Shown here: positions 6,812 to 14,127 of the stretch, one piece after another | Numbering within the stretch: position 1 is the stretch's first letter | How the letters are laid out: each line of letters opens with the position of its first letter | DNA from: CAZLXG01 sp964563585 | GTDB taxonomy: Bacteria > Bacteroidota > Bacteroidia > Flavobacteriales > Flavobacteriaceae | Assembly: GCA_964563585.1 (NCBI GenBank) | Contig: CAZLXG010000043.1 | Coordinates: forward strand, 1-19,549 | Length of the DNA stretch: 19,549 nt | Reading direction: 5' to 3' | The notes under the pieces: generated by a model | Told to the model about the DNA's origin: nothing | Seen by the model: only the letters and a program-made list of their open reading frames with translations | Database searches by the model: none | Made by a program: the position numbers and the translations under genes

Positions 6812-9661
6812 TTATGCTTGTTCATAGGCTTCAATTGGTATGCATGAGCAAATTAAATTCCTGTCTCCATAAGCATCATCAACTCGCCTTACACTTGGCC
6901 AAAACTTATTATTCTTTACATATTCTAATGGAAATGCCGCTTCCTCTCTTGTATACGGAAACAGCCATTCATCATTAGTAACCATTGACAATGTATGTGG
7001 TGCATTTTTAAGCACATTATTACTGTCATTTTTTGAAGCTTTATCAACTTCATTTTTAATAGAAATCATAGCGTCACAAAACCTATCTATTTCTTGTTTG
7101 CTTTCACTTTCGGTAGGTTCAATCATTAAAGTGCCTGCTACTGGAAATGATACTGTTGGTGCATGAAATCCGTAATCCATTAGGCGTTTTGCAATATCGG
7201 TAACTTCAATACCATTCACTTTAAAAGGTCTACAATCAACAATCATTTCGTGTGCTGCTCGACCACGTTCACCAGAATATAAAGTTTCGTAATGACCTTC
7301 AAGTCGTGTTTTAATATAGTTGGCATTTAATATGGCAATTTTAGTCGATTCAGTTAAACCTTCTGAGCCCAACATTTTTATATAACCATAAGAAATCAAA
7401 CAGACTAATGCAGAACCAAAAGGAGCTCCAGAAATAGCTGTAATCGCTTTTTTGCCACCTGTTTTTTTTATAGGATTTCCGGGTAAAAATGGCACTAATT
7501 GTTTTGCAACACATATTGGTCCAACACCTGGTCCGCCACCACCATGAGGAATAGCAAAGGTTTTATGTAAATTTAAATGACAAACATCTGCACCAATATT
7601 TCCTGGGTTTGTTAATCCTACTTGTGCATTCATGTTGGCTCCGTCCATATAAACTTGTCCACCATTATCATGAATAATTTTCGTTATTTCTTTAATTGCA
7701 GATTCATAAACGCCATGAGTTGATGGATATGTTACCATTAATGCCGATAAATTATCTGCATGTAAAATGGCTTTTTCACGTAAATCTTCAACGTCAATAT
7801 TGCCTTCTTCGGTAGATTTTGTTACAATTACTTTCATGCCTGCCATAACTGCACTTGCAGGATTTGTTCCATGTGCAGATGATGGTATTAAACAAATGTT
7901 TCTATGAGAGTCACCACGCGACTCATGATATGCTTTAATAACCATTAACCCTGCAAATTCACCTTGCGCACCAGAATTCGGCTGTAAAGATGTTGCTGCA
8001 AAACCAGTGATTTCGGTTAGTTGGTCTTCTAATTCTTTTAAAATGGTTAAGTATCCTTTAGCTTGTTTTGTTGGTGCAAACGGATGAATGTTTCCCCATT
8101 TAAACCAACTTAATGGTAACATTTCTGAAGCAGCATTTAGTTTCATGGTACATGAACCTAAAGAAATCATAGAATGATTTAATGATAAATCTTTTCGTTC
8201 TAACGATTTTATATAACGCATTAACTCTGTTTCAGAATGATATGTGTTAAATACATTTAATGTTAAAAACTCTGAGATTCTTTGTGAAGCTTCGGATATA
8301 TTATTTGCTTCAGAAAGAGATGAAATAACTATGGTTTCTTTTTTTAAAGCTTCAGCAAATACTGAAATAATATAGTTAATATCTCTTATTGCTGTGGTTT
8401 CATTAATTGAAATGGTAACTGTTTCGCTGTCGGGATAAAAGAAATTCACTTTATTTTCTTTAGCAATAGCTTTTATTTTTTTTGAATCGGTTTTAATTTG
8501 AAGTGTATCAAAAAACGACGTATTAATTTGATTGAAACCTAATGTTTTTAATGCATTTGATAATGTTGAAGCTGAATTATGAACTTGATTTGCAATAAAT
8601 TTCAATCCTTTTGGACCATGATAAACAGCATACATACCAGCCATGACCGCCAATAAAACTTGTGCAGTACAAATATTTGAGGTTGCTCTGTCTCGCTTAA
8701 TATGTTGCTCACGTGTTTGCAATGCCATACGTAATGCTCTATTGCCGTTTGCATCTTTGGTAATGCCTATTATTCTGCCTGGTAAATCACGCTTATAAGT
8801 TTCTTTTGTTGCAAAATATGCAGCATGCGGACCACCATAACCCATAGGAATTCCAAAACGTTGCGTTGTACCAACAACAACATCTGCTCCAAATTTTCCA
8901 GGAGCTTCTAATTTTACTAAGCTTAAAATATCGGCAGCTACAGCTACTTTTATATTGGCATTTTTAGCTTTTTCAATAAATGCTTTTATATCAGTAATTT
9001 GACCATCTTTTCCTGGATATTGTAAAATAGCGCCAAAGAATTCAGAAGAAAATTCAAATGCATCTTCATTACCAATAACTAATTCTACACCAATTGGGTT
9101 TGCTCTAGTTTGAAGTAAAGACAATGTTTGTGGTAATATATTTTTAGAAACAAAAAATTTATTAATACCTGCTTTTTTTTGACTTCGTTCGCGTACTGCA
9201 AATAGTAAGCTCATGGCTTCAGCTACGGCGGTACTTTCGTCAAGTAACGATGCATTGGCAATTTCCATTCCAGTTAAATCAATAATCATAGTTTGAAAAT
9301 TCAAAAGAGCTTCCAATCGACCTTGAGCAATTTCAGCTTGATAAGGAGTGTAAGCCGTATACCAACCTGGGTTTTCAAGAATATTTCGCTGAATAACTGC
9401 GGGTAAAATAGTTGGATGATAACCTAAACCTATATATGTTTTATATGCTTTGTTTTTCTTTGATAATTCATGAATATGAAGTAAGTATTCATGTTCAGTC
9501 ATGGGTTCATCTAAATTTAAACCCTTTTTTAGTCGAATATCATTTGGAATTGTTTCAAAAATTAGTTGGTTTAAAGATTCTACACCTATGGTTTTTAACA
9601 TAAGGTTTTGGTCGTTCTCTCTAGGGCCAATATGACGCAATGCAAAAGCGTTTGTATTCAT
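6812..9661 (-). CDS. gcvP: Glycine dehydrogenase (decarboxylating), P-protein of the glycine cleavage system
   Basis: PLP-dependent P-protein that decarboxylates glycine and passes the aminomethyl group to the lipoyl H-protein. At 949 residues it is full length (E. coli GcvP is about 957) and holds both halves of the duplicated aminotransferase fold in one chain. The N-terminal half has FALRHIGPRE, YIGLGYHPTILPAVI (76-90), AYTPYQAEIAQGRLE (103-117) and FGIPMGYGGPHAAYF (269-283). The C-terminal catalytic half has SLGSCTMKLNA (500-510), PNSGAQGEFAG, SAHGTNPASA and the PLP lysine K700 in NLHKTFAIPHGGGGPG. No gcvT or gcvH is adjacent, which is common in this phylum. A one-mismatch -7 element (TATTTTTA, 9687-9694, minus strand) lies 25 nt upstream. 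I see no glycine riboswitch in the 119-nt upstream gap. Confidence 0.97.
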   Translation of the reverse strand: MNTNAFALRHIGPRENDQNLMLKTIGVESLNQLIFETIPNDIRLKKGLNLDEPMTEHEYLLHIHELSKKNKAYKTYIGLGYHPTILPAVIQRNILENPGWYTAYTPYQAEIAQGRLEALLNFQTMIIDLTGMEIANASLLDESTAVAEAMSLLFAVRERSQKKAGINKFFVSKNILPQTLSLLQTRANPIGVELVIGNEDAFEFSSEFFGAILQYPGKDGQITDIKAFIEKAKNANIKVAVAADILSLVKLEAPGKFGADVVVGTTQRFGIPMGYGGPHAAYFATKETYKRDLPGRIIGITKDANGNRALRMALQTREQHIKRDRATSNICTAQVLLAVMAGMYAVYHGPKGLKFIANQVHNSASTLSNALKTLGFNQINTSFFDTLQIKTDSKKIKAIAKENKVNFFYPDSETVTISINETTAIRDINYIISVFAEALKKETIVISSLSEANNISEASQRISEFLTLNVFNTYHSETELMRYIKSLERKDLSLNHSMISLGSCTMKLNAASEMLPLSWFKWGNIHPFAPTKQAKGYLTILKELEDQLTEITGFAATSLQPNSGAQGEFAGLMVIKAYHESRGDSHRNICLIPSSAHGTNPASAVMAGMKVIVTKSTEEGNIDVEDLREKAILHADNLSALMVTYPSTHGVYESAIKEITKIIHDNGGQVYMDGANMNAQVGLTNPGNIGADVCHLNLHKTFAIPHGGGGPGVGPICVAKQLVPFLPGNPIKKTGGKKAITAISGAPFGSALVCLISYGYIKMLGSEGLTESTKIAILNANYIKTRLEGHYETLYSGERGRAAHEMIVDCRPFKVNGIEVTDIAKRLMDYGFHAPTVSFPVAGTLMIEPTESESKQEIDRFCDAMISIKNEVDKASKNDSNNVLKNAPHTLSMVTNDEWLFPYTREEAAFPLEYVKNNKFWPSVRRVDDAYGDRNLICSCIPIEAYEQA

Positions 9662-9742
9662 TAAAAATCAATGTTTATTTAAGTCGTAAAAATACGCAAT
9701 ATTGATTGTGAATAAATATAGAAAACGGAAAGTTTTTAACCA

Positions 9743-9776
9743 TTTGAAAGCGTTATTAACAGTTTGTTTATTTTTG
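9743..9776 (+). promoter_or_regulatory. Promoter TTTG-N22-TATTTTTG immediately before a start codon
   Basis: TTTG (9743-9746), a 22-nt spacer and TATTTTTG (9769-9776) match the Bacteroidetes -33/-7 consensus. The -7 element ends only 4 nt before the ATG at 9781, so initiation at the usual distance would begin at or within the start codon and give a leaderless or nearly leaderless mRNA. Confidence 0.55.
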
Positions 9777-9780
9777 TAAA

Positions 9781-10611
9781 ATGAAGTTAGTTAAACAACT
9801 TTTTGATTTTTATATAAATGCTAGTATTCATGTGGCATTAGCAGTTTTTTCGTTAACATGGATTACTTTAATCGAATATGGTGTTTCTTATGACGATAGT
9901 GTATTGTATTTTGTTTTTTTCGCATCGATTACAGGCTATAATTTTGTGAAATATTTTGGAGTTGCAAAATTTCACCACAGAAGGTTAGCAAATTGGCTAA
10001 AAACAATACAAATGTTTTCGCTTTTTTGCTTTGTTTTCATGTGTTTCTATGCGAATCAATTAAATGCAATTACTTTAATATATATAGCGGTTTTCGGAGT
10101 TATTACATTTTTATATGCTATCCCTTTTTTACCAAAACGTTTGTTTTTAGATAAACAACATAATTTAAGAGGTATTGGTGGGCTAAAAATTTATTTGATT
10201 GCTTTGGTTTGGTGTGGTGTTACTGTTTTTCTTCCTTTATTAAATAATCAACATAGTATTAATGCAGATGTTGTTTTAACAGGATTTCAGCGGTATATTT
10301 TTGTAATGGTTTTAATGTTACCTTTTGAAATAAGAGACTTACAATTTGATGACTTAAAGCTTTCTACAATTCCTCAAAAAATTGGAACTATACAAACAAA
10401 AATTATTGGAGTTTTATTATTGATGCTGTTTTTCTTTTTGGAATTTTTTAAAGACGAAATTAATGCTAGAAGGATAACTTTGTTATTAGTGATAATGATT
10501 ATTATTCTACTTTTTTTAGTGTTTTCAACAAAAGAACAAGGGAAGTATTATAGCAGTTTTTGGGTGGAAAGTATTCCGATACTCTGGTTATTCTTTTTTT
10601 TGATTACTTAA
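9781..10611 (+). CDS. UbiA-like integral membrane protein (putative prenyltransferase homologue)
   Basis: Polytopic membrane protein of 276 residues with about eight hydrophobic segments (roughly 15-33, 40-58, 75-92, 96-116, 134-153, 170-183, 207-222, 232-249, 261-275). The arrangement resembles UbiA-type intramembrane prenyltransferases. The second Asp-rich motif is intact as PFEIRDLQFDDLKLST (181-196), close to the family RDxxxDxxxxxxT pattern, and KIYLIALVW (136-144) fits the region between the motifs. The first motif, normally NDxxDxxxD, is replaced by YNFVKYFGV (53-61), with the Asn kept but no acidic residues. The protein may be a divergent enzyme or a non-canonical paralogue; the substrate is unknown. 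Its last 24 bases overlap the end of the convergent small gene. Confidence 0.65.
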   Translation: MKLVKQLFDFYINASIHVALAVFSLTWITLIEYGVSYDDSVLYFVFFASITGYNFVKYFGVAKFHHRRLANWLKTIQMFSLFCFVFMCFYANQLNAITLIYIAVFGVITFLYAIPFLPKRLFLDKQHNLRGIGGLKIYLIALVWCGVTVFLPLLNNQHSINADVVLTGFQRYIFVMVLMLPFEIRDLQFDDLKLSTIPQKIGTIQTKIIGVLLLMLFFFLEFFKDEINARRITLLLVIMIIILLFLVFSTKEQGKYYSSFWVESIPILWLFFFLIT

Positions 10612-10851
10612 TTGGCTCTCAAGCTTAGTATTCATTTCTTCTTTTTCACATTGCTTTAAGCATTCTATATTTGAAGTTTTTATAGCATCGGTTAATGCAT
10701 TATTTTTTTTAGTATATGCACGAGTAACTTTGCACCAAGATAACCGAAGGGTTAATTTTAATTTGTCCCAAAAAGAAGCATCGTTATATTGTGTTTTATC
10801 ACAAATTGCATGAGCTTCTTCACACGATATAAATAATTTGCTTCTCTTCAT
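10588..10851 (-). CDS. Small anti-sigma-like protein with a degenerate zinc-finger (zf-HC2-like) pattern
   Basis: An 87-residue hydrophilic protein whose ATG lies 2 nt after the stop of the ECF sigma gene, so the two are very likely translationally coupled. The layout SCEEAHAICDK (9-19), a Leu/Trp-rich helix FWDKLKLTLRLSWC (27-40) and a basic tail resembles short putative zinc-finger (zf-HC2) proteins that accompany ECF sigma factors. In that pattern the ligands are a leading Cys and a later H-x3-C-x2-C. Here C10 and C40 survive, while the aligned His is R36 and the last Cys is T43. Two further Cys (C64, C68) sit in the tail. No membrane segment is present. A role as sigma partner or antagonist is inferred from position and resemblance. 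Its 3' end overlaps the UbiA-like gene by 24 bp. Confidence 0.65.
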   Translation of the reverse strand: MKRSKLFISCEEAHAICDKTQYNDASFWDKLKLTLRLSWCKVTRAYTKKNNALTDAIKTSNIECLKQCEKEEMNTKLESQLSNQKKE

Positions 10852-10853
10852 TT

Positions 10854-11408
10854 TTATTTAAACCAATTATTTTCTAAACACTCTGCCATTGTAGTTCTAG
10901 CTCTATGAATAATAACCCATAAATTAGACGGAGTGATATTTAATTCATTACATATTGTCTCAGTTTCAAAACCTTCAATAGTTTTCATTCTAAAAACTGA
11001 TGCTTGCTTTATTGGCAATTTTGAAAGGCAATTATGTATAGCTAATGCTAATTCTTCGTTTTCAATTTTATCTTCAGCAGTTTTGTCAAAAGGGTCTGCA
11101 ACACGTTCCTCTAACCAATCACCTTCATTTTCGTTATCAGAATAACTCATTCTAACTTCGGCTTTCCCTTTGTTAGAGTTTATTTTACGATAATGGTCTA
11201 TTATTTTTCGTTTTAAAATTGAAATTAACCAAGTTCGTTCACTTGCTTCGCCTTTAAAATTTTTCATAGATTTTAAGCCGGCAAAAAAAGTATCTTGCAC
11301 CAAATCCTTAGCAACCTCTCTATCATTAACTCTAGAAATGGTATAGTTAAAGAGATAATCGGAATAAAGACTAATCCACTTATTTGGATCTATTTGGTGT
11401 TTTGGCAT
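10854..11408 (-). CDS. ECF-family RNA polymerase sigma factor
   Basis: Extracytoplasmic-function type sigma-70 factor, 184 residues. Region 2 spans about 14-75: YSDYLFNYTISRV, the conserved acidic segment KDLVQDTFFAGLKS (34-47) and FKGEASERTWLISILKRKIIDHYRK. An acidic linker, DNENEGDWLEERVADPFDK (91-109), follows. Region 4 (121-175) carries the -35-recognition helix-turn-helix GFETETICNELNI..SNLWVIIHRAR. The long acidic linker and the coupled small zinc-finger-like gene recall the sig70_famx1 (TIGR02943) group, which I suggest from memory. The gene lies 47 nt downstream of dcp and has its own -7 element 19 nt before the ATG. Target promoters and inducing signal cannot be read from this window. 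Confidence 0.88.
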   Translation of the reverse strand: MPKHQIDPNKWISLYSDYLFNYTISRVNDREVAKDLVQDTFFAGLKSMKNFKGEASERTWLISILKRKIIDHYRKINSNKGKAEVRMSYSDNENEGDWLEERVADPFDKTAEDKIENEELALAIHNCLSKLPIKQASVFRMKTIEGFETETICNELNITPSNLWVIIHRARTTMAECLENNWFK

Positions 11409-11427
11409 TAATTGAAATTTTGTTGTT

Positions 11428-11435
11428 CAAAAATA
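11428..11435 (-). promoter_or_regulatory. -7 promoter element before the ECF sigma gene
   Basis: TATTTTTG on the minus strand matches TAnnTTTG and ends 19 nt before the sigma-factor ATG, inside the 47-nt gap after dcp. No TTG lies at the -33 position, which is inside the end of dcp. It suggests the sigma/partner pair can be transcribed separately from dcp. Confidence 0.45.
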
Positions 11436-11455
11436 GAATAAAAAACTGAATATTT

Positions 11456-13495
11456 TTAATTCTTTATTAAACCAGCTCTTTTTAGTAACGCTTCTGGTTT
11501 TGGTTCTTGTCCTCTAAACCGTTTATACAAAGTCATTGGATTATCTGTTCCGCCTTGAGAAAGCACATTGTTTTTAAATTTTGTTGCAACGTTTTTATTG
11601 AAAATTCCTTCTTCTAAAAAGTATTCAAAAGCATCTGCATCTAAAACTTCTGCCCATTTATAACTGTAATATCCAGAAGAATAACCGCCTTGAAATATAT
11701 GAGAAAATGATGTACTCATACAATTTTCAGCTACATCAGGAAATAATGTTGTGTTTTTAAAGGCTTCGGATTCGTGTGCTTTTACAGAAGTAATTGCCTT
11801 TGGCGAGTTAGCGTGCCAACTCATGTCTAATAACCCGAAACTTATTTGACGTAAGGTTTGCATGCCTTCATGAAAAGTTGAAGATGCTTTTATTTTTTCA
11901 ATTAATTCCATAGGAATCACTTCGTCAGTTTCGTAATGTGTGGCGAATAATTCTAAAGCTTCTTTTTGATAACACCAATTTTCTAATACTTGACTTGGTA
12001 ATTCTACAAAATCCCAAAATACACTTGTACCAGATAAACTAGGATAGGTTGTGTTTGCCAACATGCCATGAAGTGCGTGACCAAATTCGTGAAACAAAGT
12101 GGTTACTTCGTTAAACGTTAATAGTGATGGTTTGCTTTTTGTTGGTTTGGTAAAATTGCAAACGATAGAAATATGAGGTCTTTCGTTAACTCCGTTTTTA
12201 ATTGATTGTGGTTTAAATGATGTCATCCACGCACCATTTCGTTTCCCTTTTCTAGGAAAAAAATCGGCATAGAAAATAGAAATAAGCTCACCTTTTTCAT
12301 CAGTAACTTTATATGTTAAAACATCGTCATGATATTTATCTATTGAATCTATTTCTTCAAATTGTAATCCAAATAACTTGTTGGCGACAGTAAATGCGCC
12401 ATTAATAACATTTTCTAGTTTGAAATAAGGTTTTAATTGCTCGTCGTCTAAACTGAATAATTTTTGTTTCAATTTTTCTGAGTAATAAGCCGAATCCCAT
12501 TTTTGTAGTGTATCAATTCCATCTATATCTTTTGCGAAATTTTGAAGGTTAGAAAATTCGTGTTTAGCAGCAGGTTTTGCTTTTTCGAGTAACTCATTTA
12601 AAAATTTTTGAACTTTTTCAGGAGTTTCTGCCATACGTTCTTCTAAAACAAAATGTGCATGTGTTTTATACCCTAATAAATTAGCACGTTTATGACGGAG
12701 ATTTACAAGTTTTAAAACAATATCTTGATTATCAAATTCGTCATTTTTAAAAGCCTTTGCTCCAGCAGCTAAAGATATTTTTTTTCGTAATTCACGATTA
12801 TCTGCATAGGTTGCAAACGGAATATAACTAGGATAATCTAAAGTAAATAACCAGCCCTTTTTGTCTTTTGATTCAGCTAACTGTTTTGCGGCTTCTTTTG
12901 TGCCTTCTGGCAAGCCAGATAAATCTTTTTCGTTTGTAATTAGCATTTCAAACTTATTGGTTTCTGCTAACACATTTTCACCAAATTTTAATTTTAGTTT
13001 GCTTAATTCTTTATCAATTTTACGAAGTTGTTCTTTTTTGTCTTCTGGTAAATTTGCTCCATTTCTAGAGAACCCTTTATATTTTTTATCTAAAAGTGTT
13101 TGCTGTTCTGTAGTTAGGATTAAGTTTTCTTTTGAATCATAAACTACTTTTACTCGTTTAAATAAATCTTCATTTAATGTAATGTCGTTACTGAATTCTG
13201 ATAATAGAGGTGAAATTTCTTGTGCTATTTTTTGGATGTCGTCATTAGTTTCGGCAGAATTCAAATTAAAAAAGATGCTAGTAATTCTATCTAATTGTTC
13301 TCCTGAAAAATCTAAAGCTTCAATCGTGTTTTTAAAACTTGGTGTTTCAGTGTTATTTGTGATAGTATCAATTTCTGCTTTAGCATCTTCAATGGCTTTT
13401 TTTATTGATGGAAGAAAGTCTTCATTTTCAATTTGATAAAAAGGAGCCGTATTATATGAAGTATTAAAAGGTTTTGTTAAAATATCTTTAGTCAT
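11456..13495 (-). CDS. dcp: M3-family metallopeptidase, peptidyl-dipeptidase Dcp
   Basis: Zinc metallopeptidase of family M3 that removes C-terminal dipeptides from short peptides. At 679 residues it is the length of E. coli Dcp (about 681), and the N-terminal region (APFYQIENEDFLP, FSGEQLDRITSIFFNLNSA) resembles Dcp more than oligopeptidase A. The zinc site is complete: LFHEFGHALHG with H469, E470 and H473, and third ligand E498 in WDFVELPSQ, at the M3 spacing. C-terminal substrate-side elements include FSHIFQGGYSSGYYSYKWAE. There is no signal peptide, so it is predicted cytoplasmic, acting in peptide recycling. The start is the ATG at 13495 because homologue-like sequence begins right after it. 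It is followed by the sigma gene on the same strand. I see no good promoter element immediately upstream. Confidence 0.93.
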   Translation of the reverse strand: MTKDILTKPFNTSYNTAPFYQIENEDFLPSIKKAIEDAKAEIDTITNNTETPSFKNTIEALDFSGEQLDRITSIFFNLNSAETNDDIQKIAQEISPLLSEFSNDITLNEDLFKRVKVVYDSKENLILTTEQQTLLDKKYKGFSRNGANLPEDKKEQLRKIDKELSKLKLKFGENVLAETNKFEMLITNEKDLSGLPEGTKEAAKQLAESKDKKGWLFTLDYPSYIPFATYADNRELRKKISLAAGAKAFKNDEFDNQDIVLKLVNLRHKRANLLGYKTHAHFVLEERMAETPEKVQKFLNELLEKAKPAAKHEFSNLQNFAKDIDGIDTLQKWDSAYYSEKLKQKLFSLDDEQLKPYFKLENVINGAFTVANKLFGLQFEEIDSIDKYHDDVLTYKVTDEKGELISIFYADFFPRKGKRNGAWMTSFKPQSIKNGVNERPHISIVCNFTKPTKSKPSLLTFNEVTTLFHEFGHALHGMLANTTYPSLSGTSVFWDFVELPSQVLENWCYQKEALELFATHYETDEVIPMELIEKIKASSTFHEGMQTLRQISFGLLDMSWHANSPKAITSVKAHESEAFKNTTLFPDVAENCMSTSFSHIFQGGYSSGYYSYKWAEVLDADAFEYFLEEGIFNKNVATKFKNNVLSQGGTDNPMTLYKRFRGQEPKPEALLKRAGLIKN

Positions 13496-13551
13496 TATGG
13501 AGTAAATGTGTTAAAGTTTAAATTTATTATGCGTGCAGAGTAGCTTTTTTA

Positions 13552-13559
13552 TAATTTTG
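13552..13559 (+). promoter_or_regulatory. Orphan -7 promoter element in the dcp-purE gap, pointing right
   Basis: TAATTTTG matches TAnnTTTG on the plus strand, where no protein gene follows. GTGCA (13533-13537) and TGCAC (13558-13562) form a short inverted repeat around it, which may be chance. It is the possible promoter of the candidate small RNA ending at the hairpin at 13616-13643. Confidence 0.3.
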
Positions 13560-13564
13560 CACTA

Positions 13565-13650
13565 GATTTTTCAGAGAGTAAACTTATACTCTTAAGAATT
13601 ATTGTTAATAGCTGTGAAAACCTCGAATTTATTCGGGGTTTTCTATTTTA
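13565..13650 (+). ncRNA. Candidate small RNA (about 85 nt), unnamed
   Basis: A plus-strand -7 element (13552-13559) would start transcription near 13565. Downstream are a hairpin AGAGTA (13575-13580) / TACTCT (13587-13592) with a 6-nt loop, a roughly 20-nt AU-rich single-stranded stretch, and a strong terminator-like hairpin (13616-13643) followed by TATTTTA. The terminator stem pairs fully as plus-strand RNA, using one G-U, but carries an A-C mismatch as minus-strand RNA, favouring rightward transcription. The 3' end overlaps the last bases of purE in antisense. I recognise no known RNA family. The TSS is inferred. Confidence 0.28.
13616..13650. terminator. Terminator-like hairpin at the 3' end of purE
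   Basis: A 12-bp stem, GAAAACCTCGAA (13616-13627) with TTCGGGGTTTTC (13632-13643), closed by a TTTA loop. On the plus strand it is followed by TATTTTA. On the minus strand it begins at the purE stop codon and ends in a T-rich arm but has no further T tail, and one pair becomes A-C. It can serve purE, though it is better formed for rightward transcription. Confidence 0.65.
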
Positions 13651-14125
13651 AATCTTTAGCAGATTCTTCAACCATTTGTTTTAATCCTTCTTTATAAAGT
13701 GAAACTTTATCTAGTACACAGGTATCATTAGACCCAATAATTTGTGCTGCTAAAATACCTGCGTTTTTTGCGCCATTTAAGGCTACAGTTGCTACAGGAA
13801 CACCGCCAGGCATTTGAAGAATAGAAAGAATTGAATCCCATCCATCAATAGAGTTACTACTTTTAATTGGAACGCCAATTACTGGAAGCGGGGATAAAGA
13901 AGCTATCATTCCAGGTAAATGTGCAGCACCACCAGCACCAGCTATAATTACTGAAAAACCTCTGGTATGAGCATGTTTTCCATAATCGAATAATTTTTCA
14001 GGCGTTCTGTGAGCAGAAACAATATCTACTTCTACTTCTATATCAAAACCTTTTAAAATATCTACGGCATGTTGCATAACTGGTAGGTCGCTTTTGCTAC
14101 CCATAATAATTCCTACTTTACCCAT
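13643..14125 (-). CDS. purE: 5-(carboxyamino)imidazole ribonucleotide mutase, PurE class I
   Basis: Converts N5-carboxyaminoimidazole ribonucleotide to 4-carboxyaminoimidazole ribonucleotide in de novo purine synthesis, using the PurK product. The 160-residue length is standard. The substrate-phosphate loop IIMGSKSDLPVM (6-17), the SAHRTPEKL motif with H39, and the glycine-rich IAGAGGAAHLPGMIASL are all present, as are PVIGVPIKS and MPGGVPVATVALNGAKNAG. Possession of separate purE and purK genes agrees with class I PurE. It starts 2 nt after the purK stop and is the last gene of that operon. A hairpin terminator begins at its stop codon. Confidence 0.97.
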   Translation of the reverse strand: MGKVGIIMGSKSDLPVMQHAVDILKGFDIEVEVDIVSAHRTPEKLFDYGKHAHTRGFSVIIAGAGGAAHLPGMIASLSPLPVIGVPIKSSNSIDGWDSILSILQMPGGVPVATVALNGAKNAGILAAQIIGSNDTCVLDKVSLYKEGLKQMVEESAKDLK

Positions 14126-14127
14126 AA

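Noticed and set aside
9662..9780. Glycine riboswitch upstream of gcvP
   Set aside because: The 119-nt gap has no GC-containing conserved core or paired aptamer structure, and it must also hold the promoter of the divergent gene.
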